Source: an uncultured Gammaproteobacteria bacterium
Lineage (GTDB): Bacteria; Pseudomonadota; Gammaproteobacteria; GCA-001735895
DNA: 64,000 nucleotides
Reading direction: 5' to 3'
Assembly: GCA_913061315.1 (NCBI GenBank)
Contig: CAJXUC010000003.1
Span: forward strand, 53,925 to 117,924
Part shown: one piece after another, positions 51,752 to 61,035 of the stretch
How positions within the stretch are numbered: the first letter of the stretch is position 1
Layout: each line of letters starts with the position of its first letter
Position numbers and translations under genes: made by a program
Notes under the pieces: model-generated
Database searches by the model: none
Told to the model about the DNA's origin: nothing
The model's input: the letters and a program-made list of their open reading frames with translations, nothing else

Positions 51752-51973
51752 TTACTTTTCAGATAACAACTTAAACATTGTTCCACAATACGGACATTTA
51801 GACTCCCCACCATTTTCATTAACTGGAATATAAACTCGAGGATGCGAGTTCCATAGACTTGTACCCTCCACTGGACAATGAATTGGCAGATCAGTTGCTT
51901 TCACCTCAACTGCAGATTTAGTATTGGATTGAGAATAGTTACTTTGATTTGCTGCTGTGTCAGGGTTGACCAT
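51752..51973 (-). CDS. CHCC zinc-finger protein, NDUFS6-like
   Basis: A 73-residue protein with an unstructured Asn/Ser-rich N-terminus and a zf-CHCC domain: a single Cys in HCPVEG, His in NSHPRVYI and a CPYCG pair. This is the family of mitochondrial complex I accessory subunit NDUFS6. Bacterial members commonly follow ilvE, as here (8 bases after its stop), and their function is not established. Complex I genes lie about 9 kb away, but no direct link is shown. Confidence 0.88.
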   Translation of the reverse strand: MVNPDTAANQSNYSQSNTKSAVEVKATDLPIHCPVEGTSLWNSHPRVYIPVNENGGESKCPYCGTMFKLLSEK

Positions 51974-51981
51974 CTTATTCT

Positions 51982-52908
51982 CTAGGGGTTCGTGAAAGTT
52001 AATAAGTCGATGTGTTTTTCGTTTCTGCCGTGTACCAAATCAAAATAATCTTTTTGTAATTGCTCGGAGATAGGCCCTCTCGTTCCAGACCCAATGAGAC
52101 GATTATCAAGTTCACTTATTGGTGTAACTTCTGCAGCGGTACCGGTAAAAAAAGCTTCATCTGCAATATAAACTTCATCACGTGTCAGCCTTTTTTCAAC
52201 TATTTGATATCCTGCATCTTTTGCTAATGTGAAAAGGGTTTTGCGAGTAATACCGTTTAAAGCAGAGGTCACTTCAGGTGTATAGATTACTCCATCACGA
52301 ATGACGAAAATATTCTCACCACTGCCTTCAGCAACATAACCTTCAGGGTCGAGAAGTAGGGCCTCGTCATAACCATCTTTTAATGCCTCACTTAAGGCCA
52401 TCATTGAGTTAATGTACTGACCGTTGGCTTTAGCTTTGGTTGCTGCAATATTAACGTGATGACGAGTGTAAGAAGACGTTTTAACACGAATACCCTTCTC
52501 TAGTGCTTCATTTCCAAGATAAGCGCCCCATTCCCAGGCGGCAACCATGCAATGGACCGTTAAATTATCTGCGCGTAAGCCCATACCTTCGGATCCATAA
52601 AAGCACATAGGACGAATATAAGCGCTTTCAAGGTTGTTTTCACGTACCGCGGCAATTTGAGCTTCATTGATTTGTTGAGGCGTATAGGGCATTTCCATAC
52701 CCAAAATTTTACAAGAGTCGAACAAGCGACGAGTGTGCGCCTCGAGTGCGAAAATAGCGGTACCTTGTTCTGCATTATAGGCACGAACGCCTTCAAAACA
52801 GCCCATGCCATAATGTAACGTGTGCGTTAACACATGGATGTTGGCTTCTCTCCAAGGCACCATTGTGCCATCAAACCAGATGAGACCATCACGATCGGCC
52901 ATTGACAT
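51982..52908 (-). CDS. ilvE: Branched-chain amino acid aminotransferase
   Basis: The 308-residue class IV PLP enzyme carries out the last step of valine, leucine and isoleucine synthesis. The PLP lysine is Lys160 (TKAKANGQY). Other markers are HYGMGCFEGVRAY, EGSGENIFVI and GITRKTL. The frame extends to 52962, but GGAG at the proper distance supports the ATG at 52908. It starts 19 bases after glnE ends, so they are likely cotranscribed with the downstream zinc-finger gene. Confidence 0.96.
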   Translation of the reverse strand: MSMADRDGLIWFDGTMVPWREANIHVLTHTLHYGMGCFEGVRAYNAEQGTAIFALEAHTRRLFDSCKILGMEMPYTPQQINEAQIAAVRENNLESAYIRPMCFYGSEGMGLRADNLTVHCMVAAWEWGAYLGNEALEKGIRVKTSSYTRHHVNIAATKAKANGQYINSMMALSEALKDGYDEALLLDPEGYVAEGSGENIFVIRDGVIYTPEVTSALNGITRKTLFTLAKDAGYQIVEKRLTRDEVYIADEAFFTGTAAEVTPISELDNRLIGSGTRGPISEQLQKDYFDLVHGRNEKHIDLLTFTNP

Positions 52909-52927
52909 TGCACTTACTCCAGACTGC

Positions 52928-55750
52928 TTAGCCGAAACACTCGTTCCAGCAATGATTAACATGTTCGACTGCTACTGCGATTTTTTCGCTAGAAATTTCA
53001 GCCGGGTTATTTTGTAGTACGGTTCTATGTAACAAACGGTGATAGGTTTGGTAGATACCTACCAGTTGAGATTGTCGACTGGAGATAAGGTTTAACCGAA
53101 ACAGTTCATTTATAACGCCAATATTATCAGAATATGTCGAAATGGAGCTAACTTTATTTGCATGCAGTAACGACCAGTATTGAACCATAAACTCGATATC
53201 AACCATACAGCCCTTGGAATATTTCAGGTTGCAATAATCACCGTCATTAAGGACTTTGCTTTGTCCGATTTTGGCTCGCATTTTAATAATGTCTTGTTTT
53301 AATTCCTGTGGATTACGCTTAATGCAAAGAATGCTTTGACGCATCTCTTGAAAGACCGACTTGAGAACTGGGCTACCACCGACATGCCGAGCGCGAACCA
53401 ATGCTTGATGTTCCCACGTCCATGCTTTGTTTAGTTGATATTGAAGATAGGCATGATCTGATGTGACTAATAGTCCAGAGGCACCTTCGGGTCGAAGCCG
53501 AGAGTCGATTTCATATAGCTTACCTGAGCTGGTCAAAATACTGGTCATGGCTATTATTTTTTGTGCGAGTCGTGCGAAGAAGACGCTATTATCTATCCTT
53601 TTTTTGCCACTTGTTAATTGTTCGCTTCCGATTGAGTCATGCAAAAAGATAACATCCAGATCAGACTGATAGTGCATTTCCCGTCCACCCAATTTGCCAT
53701 AGCCAATAATTGCAAAGTTAGCCTCTCGGACAACGCCGTTGACAGTGCACTCTGGCTTCCCATATTGACCCTCTAAAGCGTTACAAGCTAATTGATAAAC
53801 TGAATGGAGTATTACTTCGGCCAGTTCGGTTAAATATTGGCTAACCGCCAGTGGTGTAATTTGTTCCGATAATTCATCGATGGCAATGACAATGGTTTGT
53901 TCGCGCTTAAACAATCTTAAACTATCGAGTTCGAGCTCGGTATCGCCAGCGACGTTATCGAGTTGAATTTGTAGACTGTTTGCTGTTTGATCTCGGTTAT
54001 ACTTACCTTCATTGTTATTAGGTTGTATTAAGTGCTCCAGTAATATGGGATATTGTGCCACTTCATGAGCGATCCATTCACTTTTATTAAACAACCCTAC
54101 TAACTTATCGAGCAAATGACTGTTCTGGTGAAGTAACTCAAAGTAAACGCTACGACCTGCAATGGATGAAAATAAGTTCATCAATCGGTTAAACAAAACT
54201 AGGTGGTTTTTAGTTTGACTGATCGATGTTAAAAGATCGGGCAGCAGAGTTGAAAACCGGTTTTTTGCTTTTGCCGACATAAACTCCCAAGCTTTCGATG
54301 TAAAAAAATCAGTGAGTTTTTGATTTATTTCTGCAGTTTGGTCGAGTCCATAGGTCTCTAATAACTCAATTTGTTGATTATCAGTTTTATTCTTACTGAA
54401 GGCATCTGATAGGGGAATGTTGTTGTCAGTTCCTGTTTCTCGTTTAAATAGTTCAGTGAAATGATGATGTACTTTAGTTCGGTGCCCATCAAGTAACTGT
54501 TGCACTGATTTCCAATCCTTTAAGCGAAGTGCGAAGGCGATTCGTTTTTGTACCAAATTATTTTGTGGGCAGCTATGTGATTGCTCATCAGCCATCATTT
54601 GTATTTTGTTTTCTAGTTGACGCAAAAATACATATGCTTCACGCAATTCATCGATAGTCTTTGAGGGAATGATATTCTGTGTTTGCAAAATGTCGAAACA
54701 AATAAAAATTTGTTGGCTTTGTAGCCGGTTATTGCGGCCACCTTTCAATATCTGGAATGCCTGTATGAAGAATTCAATTTCTCTGATGCCGCCGTTACCC
54801 ACTTTAATATTGTTATGCATATTCTTTAATCTGGCTTGACGGTCAATTTGATCTTTAAGACCTGCCAATCCTTCAAAAACGCGATAATCATGATATTTAC
54901 GGTAGACGAACGGTCTTATAATTGATTGGATAAATGTTCGGTCGCTATCGCTGCCGGTGACCATTCGGGCTTTTACCATCGCATATTGTTCCCATTCGCG
55001 GCCATGCAGTTGGTAGTAGTGCTCCAGTGCTAGATGATGAAGTGCGACTGGTCCCGAATCACCCCAGGGCCTAAGCCTGAGATCCACTCGGTAAACAAAA
55101 CCATCTTCCGTCACATCGTTTAAAAGTTTAGTCAATAACTTTACGACGCGGGTAAAAAATTCTTGGTAAGCAAGGTGACCATATCCTGATAAATCACCTT
55201 CATTAGCGTAACTGCAAATCAGATCAATATCAGAAGAGAAGTTCAGTTCTCGTCCTCCTAGTTTTCCCATCGCAATAACGTTAAGGGTTATTGGTTTACC
55301 GTCGATGTCGACAGGTTGTCCGTGTTTCGTAACGAGTTGTCTTTCGGCCGCTGTTAGGGCGCATTTAATTAGTTGGTCGGCTAAATCACTTAGGTGAAGC
55401 AAAACTTGCTTCAGAGGCATGCAGCCTATGACATCGAGGTAAATAATTTCCGTTAATTTGGCGTGACGATGCTGTCGAAGGACTTTTTGAATTTCACCAA
55501 TTTCTTTAGTTTGTCCAGAAGCCTTTGTAAGCGTCGTTTGATCGAGGTTAAACTGCTTTAATTTATACAAGTTACCTAATAGGGCGGGGGTACGGCATAG
55601 TTGATTCAATGCATAAGTGCTTGATATAGCCAAGTGTTGGATGTTGTTTTTAAAGTCAGTATCAAAGTGATCGCTCTGTGTTTGCAGCAATGATTGCAAG
55701 TGTGCCCAAGCATATTGTTCATTCTCGAGGAGTGGAAGTTGTATTGGCAT
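52928..55750 (-). CDS. glnE: Bifunctional glutamine synthetase adenylyltransferase/deadenylase
   Basis: A 940-residue protein (E. coli 946) with two nucleotidyltransferase domains. The N-terminal one, GGRELNFSSDIDLICSY at about 165-180, removes AMP from glutamine synthetase. The C-terminal one, GGREMHYQSDLDVIF at about 685-700, adds it. Together they adjust nitrogen assimilation in answer to PII. Neighbours glnE-ilvE match the pseudomonad order. It is divergent from the 55900 cluster. Confidence 0.96.
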   Translation of the reverse strand: MPIQLPLLENEQYAWAHLQSLLQTQSDHFDTDFKNNIQHLAISSTYALNQLCRTPALLGNLYKLKQFNLDQTTLTKASGQTKEIGEIQKVLRQHRHAKLTEIIYLDVIGCMPLKQVLLHLSDLADQLIKCALTAAERQLVTKHGQPVDIDGKPITLNVIAMGKLGGRELNFSSDIDLICSYANEGDLSGYGHLAYQEFFTRVVKLLTKLLNDVTEDGFVYRVDLRLRPWGDSGPVALHHLALEHYYQLHGREWEQYAMVKARMVTGSDSDRTFIQSIIRPFVYRKYHDYRVFEGLAGLKDQIDRQARLKNMHNNIKVGNGGIREIEFFIQAFQILKGGRNNRLQSQQIFICFDILQTQNIIPSKTIDELREAYVFLRQLENKIQMMADEQSHSCPQNNLVQKRIAFALRLKDWKSVQQLLDGHRTKVHHHFTELFKRETGTDNNIPLSDAFSKNKTDNQQIELLETYGLDQTAEINQKLTDFFTSKAWEFMSAKAKNRFSTLLPDLLTSISQTKNHLVLFNRLMNLFSSIAGRSVYFELLHQNSHLLDKLVGLFNKSEWIAHEVAQYPILLEHLIQPNNNEGKYNRDQTANSLQIQLDNVAGDTELELDSLRLFKREQTIVIAIDELSEQITPLAVSQYLTELAEVILHSVYQLACNALEGQYGKPECTVNGVVREANFAIIGYGKLGGREMHYQSDLDVIFLHDSIGSEQLTSGKKRIDNSVFFARLAQKIIAMTSILTSSGKLYEIDSRLRPEGASGLLVTSDHAYLQYQLNKAWTWEHQALVRARHVGGSPVLKSVFQEMRQSILCIKRNPQELKQDIIKMRAKIGQSKVLNDGDYCNLKYSKGCMVDIEFMVQYWSLLHANKVSSISTYSDNIGVINELFRLNLISSRQSQLVGIYQTYHRLLHRTVLQNNPAEISSEKIAVAVEHVNHCWNECFG

Positions 55751-55771
55751 TAGTTCGTTTCTTGTTGCTAA

Positions 55772-55786
55772 TGAGAAATATTATTA
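55772..55786 (+). promoter_or_regulatory. Possible Fur-binding site
   Basis: TGAGAAATATTATTA matches 11 of 14 fixed positions of the 7-1-7 Fur consensus TGATAATNATTATCA. It lies 22 bases upstream of glnE and 114 bases before the lipoprotein gene that heads an iron-transport cluster. AT-rich sequence makes chance matches likely, so this is tentative. Confidence 0.35.
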
Positions 55787-55899
55787 TTTACATTCGTATT
55801 CTAATCCACTAAAATAAGATTTTATCTTGATTCATGATCTTATCATGCGTCAATTCAACTTTAATTCAATATCAATTTAGCTTTAATCAGAGGAAATTC

Positions 55900-57306
55900 A
55901 TGAACAAAGTACTTCTTTCTATTGTTGCTGCCAGCGTAACTTTAGCTGCTTGCGTAACCACAACCGCATCAAAAAAAGGTCAAGCCCAGGCCACAGTATA
56001 TGCAGACTTCCCAATTACTGTAAAAAACTATGCGGGCAAAAAAACTCATTCTGTGGCGTATACTGGTCAGATGGCTCGCCATGTATTACATACTTCAGCC
56101 AAAAAGCTGGTTTCTAAAGGTGCTAGTTTAGATCAAACTACAGCATACTTTAATACCAAGGAACCAGGCCGTATTATTATCAGTCCTGTTTCAAAAGACG
56201 GGTTTCCAGTGTTAGAAACTCATATGGATACAATATCAAAAGGTAAGAATTTGTCTGGGAAAGCCTACAAAGGTTTAATTTCTGGCATGCCGGGTAATCT
56301 CACTGGTGCTGAATTACTTGATCTTATGTTGGAGAAATCAGCAGCTACAGAAAAAGGGTTTGACCCTTTAACTGGCTATGACTACACACAATTAATTTCT
56401 AAATTTACCATGGGTGCGGTGTTTTACAACCAAGCTGTTGATAATTATTTAGATGAAAAGTTAGCAGCAGATGTTCATCCTAATAGTAAAGCTTACAAGA
56501 AAGGTAAAGCTTATACTGGTAAAGAGCACGTGTGGGATGAAGCTTTTGGTTATTTTGGTGCACCCGCTCATACTATGGAATTGACTGCTGCTGAAGTTTA
56601 TGGAATTGCCAAACAGAAAGCTGATAGTTTTGACAAGGCAGATTACAATAATGATGGTAAAGTTTCTTTAGTTACCGAGATGGCCTTCGCTCATGCATAC
56701 TATGCAGCTTCGTTTGACAAAGGTGGAAAAACTACTTATTTACATACCATTGTTCAGGCCTTTCTTGATGGTCGTAACTTGATATCTTCTGCCAATGGTG
56801 AAGCGCTAACAGATGATCAACGTTCTACATTGATGGGCTACGTCCAAGTAATTAAGGTTCAATGGCAGCGTCTTATTGCTGAAGCTGTGTTTAAATATGC
56901 AGGCTCTGTTTATGGTGATATTGAAAAATTAGAAGCCACTATCGAAGCCAATGGTGACGCAAAAAAGATTTATCGTAAGTATGCTAAACATTGGGGTGAG
57001 TTAAAGGGTTTTGCATTAGCACTGGAAGCGGGTGGAGTTAACTTAGGTGAAACCGGTGTGAATTTGAATAGACTCATTGGCTACAGCCCAGTGCTCTTGG
57101 GTAATACCCAAGTTGCAGCCTTTGTTGGCGGCGAGTTCGTGCAAAGTTCCTCCGTTAGTTTGTCAGAGTATCGTGTACAGATGATTAATTTGCAAAAGCT
57201 AATGATTGATGACTTTGGAGTTGAAGCGCGTAATAAGGATGTGACTGCAAATTTAGCTCAATTAGTTAATTCACTTGGTGTAGCAACTGCAGCAGAAAAT
57301 GACTAG
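55900..57306 (+). CDS. DUF4856-like lipoprotein with Ca-loop-like motif
   Basis: A 468-residue lipoprotein. The signal peptide ends in the lipobox LAAC (Cys18). The motif HVWDEAFGYFG is characteristic of the DUF4856 family as I recall it. A calcium-loop-like DYNNDGKVS begins at Asp248, although position 12 is Thr, not Glu. The frame runs upstream to 55834, but CAGAGGAAATTC before the ATG at 55900 and the signal peptide set the start. The following genes encode a hydroxylase and a ferric-iron importer, so it may be a periplasmic metal-handling protein. No function is established. Confidence 0.78.
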   Translation: MNKVLLSIVAASVTLAACVTTTASKKGQAQATVYADFPITVKNYAGKKTHSVAYTGQMARHVLHTSAKKLVSKGASLDQTTAYFNTKEPGRIIISPVSKDGFPVLETHMDTISKGKNLSGKAYKGLISGMPGNLTGAELLDLMLEKSAATEKGFDPLTGYDYTQLISKFTMGAVFYNQAVDNYLDEKLAADVHPNSKAYKKGKAYTGKEHVWDEAFGYFGAPAHTMELTAAEVYGIAKQKADSFDKADYNNDGKVSLVTEMAFAHAYYAASFDKGGKTTYLHTIVQAFLDGRNLISSANGEALTDDQRSTLMGYVQVIKVQWQRLIAEAVFKYAGSVYGDIEKLEATIEANGDAKKIYRKYAKHWGELKGFALALEAGGVNLGETGVNLNRLIGYSPVLLGNTQVAAFVGGEFVQSSSVSLSEYRVQMINLQKLMIDDFGVEARNKDVTANLAQLVNSLGVATAAEND

Positions 57307-57324
57307 ATGTTTAATTAATTGACC

Positions 57325-58332
57325 ATGGATTGGTTTTTTGAATTTACACAGTCTTGGTTTTCTGAACTTACGGGTTTAGTTAGTCAAGGCAGTAAGCGTT
57401 TATTTATTGGCTATATGCTAAGTGCTGCTGTCATAGCTATTGTTTGGCTTATATGGCAGCGGCAACTTAGTTTCACGGCATCCTTTCGCTGGCTATTTCA
57501 GCGAAAAAAATGGTGGTCTAGTTCGAATAAATCTGATTATCAGATGATGTTTCTTAATCAACCAATTATGCTGCTTCTGAGTCCTCTTCTTTTAAGTAAA
57601 TTAGCCCTCGCAACTTCGTTATTTTATACGTTTAGTCATTGGGTATCTCGACCCTTGTGGTCGGCTGATATATCTATTTTTTGGGTTTCAGTTATTTTTA
57701 CCTTATGTTTGTTCGTAGTTGATGACGCAAGCCGCTATTATCTCCACCGATTCATGCACCGCAGCCCAGTATTGTGGGCATTTCATCGAGTACATCATAC
57801 AGCGGAGTGTTTAACGCCTTTCACGGTTTTGCGCACACACCCTGTAGAAGGCATATTATTCGGCTTCCGAAGTGCCTTAGTGCAGGGCTTATTGATTGGT
57901 ATATTTGTGTTTGTATTTGCTGACAGAGTGACATTAATTAGCTTGCTCGGTGGAAATTTATTTATTTCAGTTTTAAACCTGCTGGGATCTAATTTACGTC
58001 ACTCACCTGTGCCTATTAGTTACGGGAAAACTTTAGAAAAATGGCTTATTTCTCCTGCTCAACATCAAATACACCATTCTCAGGCGTCCCAACATTGGGA
58101 TAAGAATTTTGGAGCTTTTATTGCCTTGTGGGATCGGTTGGGTAAGACCTTGGCGTATGGATCTAACACACAGAATTTAAGTTACGGTTTACTGGGTCAA
58201 AAGCTTGAGGAGCACCAACTGGCAACCTTGTATTGGCAGCCTTTTAAGCGCTGTTGGCGTTACTTACGGCACAGTAAGTGCAACTTACTAACTTCAATCA
58301 AAACAACAAATGCAACTAGCGAGTCTCAATAA
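57325..58332 (+). CDS. Fatty acid hydroxylase/sterol desaturase superfamily protein
   Basis: A 335-residue membrane protein with several hydrophobic helices (about 25-44, 79-100, 115-135 and 180-215). The di-iron histidine boxes are present: HRFMH, HRVHH and HQIHH, with a further conserved His in RTHPVEG. Enzymes of this group hydroxylate or desaturate lipid substrates with O2, using a di-iron centre. The substrate here is unknown. The ATG at 57325 is preferred to the TTG two codons before it. It starts 18 bases after the lipoprotein gene, and its stop directly abuts the fbpA start. Confidence 0.85.
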   Translation: MDWFFEFTQSWFSELTGLVSQGSKRLFIGYMLSAAVIAIVWLIWQRQLSFTASFRWLFQRKKWWSSSNKSDYQMMFLNQPIMLLLSPLLLSKLALATSLFYTFSHWVSRPLWSADISIFWVSVIFTLCLFVVDDASRYYLHRFMHRSPVLWAFHRVHHTAECLTPFTVLRTHPVEGILFGFRSALVQGLLIGIFVFVFADRVTLISLLGGNLFISVLNLLGSNLRHSPVPISYGKTLEKWLISPAQHQIHHSQASQHWDKNFGAFIALWDRLGKTLAYGSNTQNLSYGLLGQKLEEHQLATLYWQPFKRCWRYLRHSKCNLLTSIKTTNATSESQ

Positions 58333-59382
58333 ATGGTACCCATGAATCTCATTAAAAATTTTATATTATCAGCTGTTGCTGCGAGTTTATTTACTGTTAC
58401 AATAGTTCAATCTGCTGAAGTCGTTAACGTTTATTCAGCCCGTAAAGAAGCTTTGATTAAGCCTTTGCTGGATGAATTTAGTGCCACCACGGGCATTAAG
58501 GTAAATCTTATTACTGGAAAGGCAGATGCTCTGTTAAAACGTTTGCAAGTAGAGGGAAGTGCAACCCCAGCTGATCTTTTCATCACCGTGGATGCCGGTC
58601 GTTTACACCGCGCTAAAGAAGCTGGCGTTTTGAAACCAATCTCCTTGCCTGCGTTAAACAAAAGAATTCCGTTAGCATTAAGAGATTCTGAAAATTACTG
58701 GTATGGCCTTACCCTCAGAGCAAGACCCATTATTTATGCTAAGGATCGGGTCACTCCTGATGAACTTTCAACTTATGAAGCCCTGGCAGGCAATCAATGG
58801 AACGGTCGTATCTGTCTGCGCTCTTCTCAGTCTGTTTATAACCAGTCTCTGGTGGCCGCAACCATAGATGCGATTGGTTCTGAAGCAACACAGGATTGGA
58901 TTAAAGGGATGGTTAATAATCTGGCTAGAGCGCCTTCAGGTGGTGATACGGACCAGTTAAAAGCCGTAGCAGCGGGAGTGTGTGACGTGACTATTGCCAA
59001 TACTTATTATCTGGCTCGCCAAATTAAAAGCAGTAAACCAACTGAACAAGCTATGGCGAGTAAATTGGCAGTATTTTGGCCCAACCAGCTCGGTCAAGGT
59101 AAAGCAGGCCGCGGCGCTCACTTTAATGTTAGTGGTGCAGGCTTTACTAAATACGGCAAGCATCCGAAACAGGCTAAAATGTTATTAGAATACTTGGCAT
59201 CTGCACCAGCACAGGCTTGGTATGCAAACATCAATAACGAGCACCCTGTAGTAACGGGGGTAAAAATCTCACAAACACTTAAAGGATTTGGTAGCTACAA
59301 AATGGATCCGATTGATTTGCAAATATTAGGCCAAAATAATCGACAAGCGGTGCAACTAATGGATCGGGCCGGTTGGAGATAG
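58333..59382 (+). CDS. fbpA: Ferric-iron ABC transporter substrate-binding protein
   Basis: A 349-residue periplasmic binding protein with an N-terminal signal peptide ending near VQSAEV. The family start VVNVYSARKE is clear. The tyrosine pair that holds Fe3+ in FbpA/FutA proteins is Tyr225-Tyr226 (ANTYYLARQI). The C-terminal half contains GRGAHFNVSGAGFTKY. An ATG nine bases later (58342) could also be used. It begins at the base after the hydroxylase stop and is followed by permease and ATPase genes. Confidence 0.94.
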   Translation: MVPMNLIKNFILSAVAASLFTVTIVQSAEVVNVYSARKEALIKPLLDEFSATTGIKVNLITGKADALLKRLQVEGSATPADLFITVDAGRLHRAKEAGVLKPISLPALNKRIPLALRDSENYWYGLTLRARPIIYAKDRVTPDELSTYEALAGNQWNGRICLRSSQSVYNQSLVAATIDAIGSEATQDWIKGMVNNLARAPSGGDTDQLKAVAAGVCDVTIANTYYLARQIKSSKPTEQAMASKLAVFWPNQLGQGKAGRGAHFNVSGAGFTKYGKHPKQAKMLLEYLASAPAQAWYANINNEHPVVTGVKISQTLKGFGSYKMDPIDLQILGQNNRQAVQLMDRAGWR

Positions 59383-59394
59383 ACAATATTAAAA

Positions 59395-61035
59395 ATGTTT
59401 AAAAGCCATGGGCTAAGTATTTTTGCGGTTGTTATTGCAGCATTTATATCACTTCCAGTTATTATTATTGCAAGCTACCTAGTGAAAGCAGATGGGGCCC
59501 TATGGCAGCATTTGTTTGACACGGTGCTTAATGAATACCTTGTGAATTCGTTATTGCTTTTGCTTGGAGTTGGTGCTGGAGTCCTCTTATTGGGTGTGCC
59601 CACTGCCTGGTTAACCAGCATGTGTAGTTTTCCTGGACGTCGTTGGTTTAGTTGGGCACTTTTGCTTCCACTTGCTGTTCCCGCGTATATTATTGCCTAC
59701 ACTTATGCTGGTTTACTAGATTTTGCAGGACCGGTTCAAACTTGGATAAGAGAGTTTACTGGTCTCAGCTACGGTGATTATTGGTTTTTTGAGATTCGTT
59801 CTCTTGGTGGAGCCATTACAATGTTGTCACTGGTGTTGTATCCCTATGTTTACCTCATGGCTAGAGCTGCGTTTTTGGAACAATCCGTCAGTAGTATTGA
59901 AGTGGGTTGTAGTTTAGGTTACTCGCGTTGGCGCGCAATATGGAGTTTGGCTTTACCTATGGCGAGGCCAGCCATCATAGCTGGATTATCTTTAGCTCTT
60001 ATGGAAACTTTGGCGGACTATGGTACTGTTCAGTATTATGGAGTCAGTACCTTTACTACGGGTATTTTTCGCACCTTTTATGGTTTTGGAGATGCAGCAG
60101 CAGCGGCCCAGTTGGCGGCGAGCTTATTAGCTTTTGTGATCTTGTTAGTGTTGTTAGAACGGTATTCTCGGCGCCAAGCACGTTATCATTCTGCAGCAGA
60201 ATCTCGGGCTCGGGCGGACCTAATCCCTTTAGTGGGTAGTAAGGCTATTATGGCGGTTGCTATCTGCTTAGTGCCATTAATCTTAGGTTTTATTATTCCA
60301 GCAACTCAGTTGTTATTATGGGCTTTGTTCGAGGCAGAACCTTTAGGTTGGGACTTTGTTGTTCTGGCATGGAATTCATTTAGTTTGGCTTTTCTAGCAG
60401 CCATCATTACAGTGTTGCTCGCCATTATTTTGTCTTACGCAAAAAGAACCAAACCGATTAAGCCAATTAACACTGCGATTACGATGGCAGGTTTTGGTTA
60501 TGCCTTGCCAGGAACTATTATTGCCATTGGCATATTAATCCCATTAGCATGGGCAGATCATAAACTTATGGCGCTATTTGAATACATGAGTTGGGATAGT
60601 CCAGGTTTGCTTTTGTCGGGTAGTTTAGTTGCTTTGCTGTTTGCCTACACGGTACGTTTTTTGGCAGTTGCTCTGGGGAGTGTTCAATCTGGCCTAGAGA
60701 AAATAAAACCTAGCTTAGACCATGCGGGTGGTTCAATGGGTCATAATCCACTAGCAATATTACGTAAAATTCATGTGCCTTTAATGCGGGGCTCAATTCT
60801 TACTGCAGTACTGATTGTATTTGTAGATGTACTTAAAGAGTTGCCCGCAACACTCATACTACGGCCCTTTAATTTTAACACTATGGCAGTACGCGCTTAT
60901 GAACTTGCCTCAGACGAACGTCTTGTAGATGCAGCGCCTGCTTCCATAATGATTGTAATCGTTGGTCTGATACCGGTATTGATGCTGCATGCCTCCATTA
61001 CCCGCCGAAGGCCACACTTACATGAGAAGTTTTAA
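59395..61035 (+). CDS. fbpB: Ferric-iron ABC transporter permease
   Basis: The 546-residue inner-membrane protein is a tandem of two MetI-like permease domains (about 50-255 and 335-530), with about 12 helices, as in FbpB/AfuB. Coupling-loop-like segments are EVGCSLGYSRWRAIWSLALPMARPA (read as GCSLGYSRWRAIWSLALP) and DHAGGSMGHNPLAILRKIHVP. It lies 12 bases after fbpA and directly abuts fbpC. Confidence 0.94.
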   Translation: MFKSHGLSIFAVVIAAFISLPVIIIASYLVKADGALWQHLFDTVLNEYLVNSLLLLLGVGAGVLLLGVPTAWLTSMCSFPGRRWFSWALLLPLAVPAYIIAYTYAGLLDFAGPVQTWIREFTGLSYGDYWFFEIRSLGGAITMLSLVLYPYVYLMARAAFLEQSVSSIEVGCSLGYSRWRAIWSLALPMARPAIIAGLSLALMETLADYGTVQYYGVSTFTTGIFRTFYGFGDAAAAAQLAASLLAFVILLVLLERYSRRQARYHSAAESRARADLIPLVGSKAIMAVAICLVPLILGFIIPATQLLLWALFEAEPLGWDFVVLAWNSFSLAFLAAIITVLLAIILSYAKRTKPIKPINTAITMAGFGYALPGTIIAIGILIPLAWADHKLMALFEYMSWDSPGLLLSGSLVALLFAYTVRFLAVALGSVQSGLEKIKPSLDHAGGSMGHNPLAILRKIHVPLMRGSILTAVLIVFVDVLKELPATLILRPFNFNTMAVRAYELASDERLVDAAPASIMIVIVGLIPVLMLHASITRRRPHLHEKF

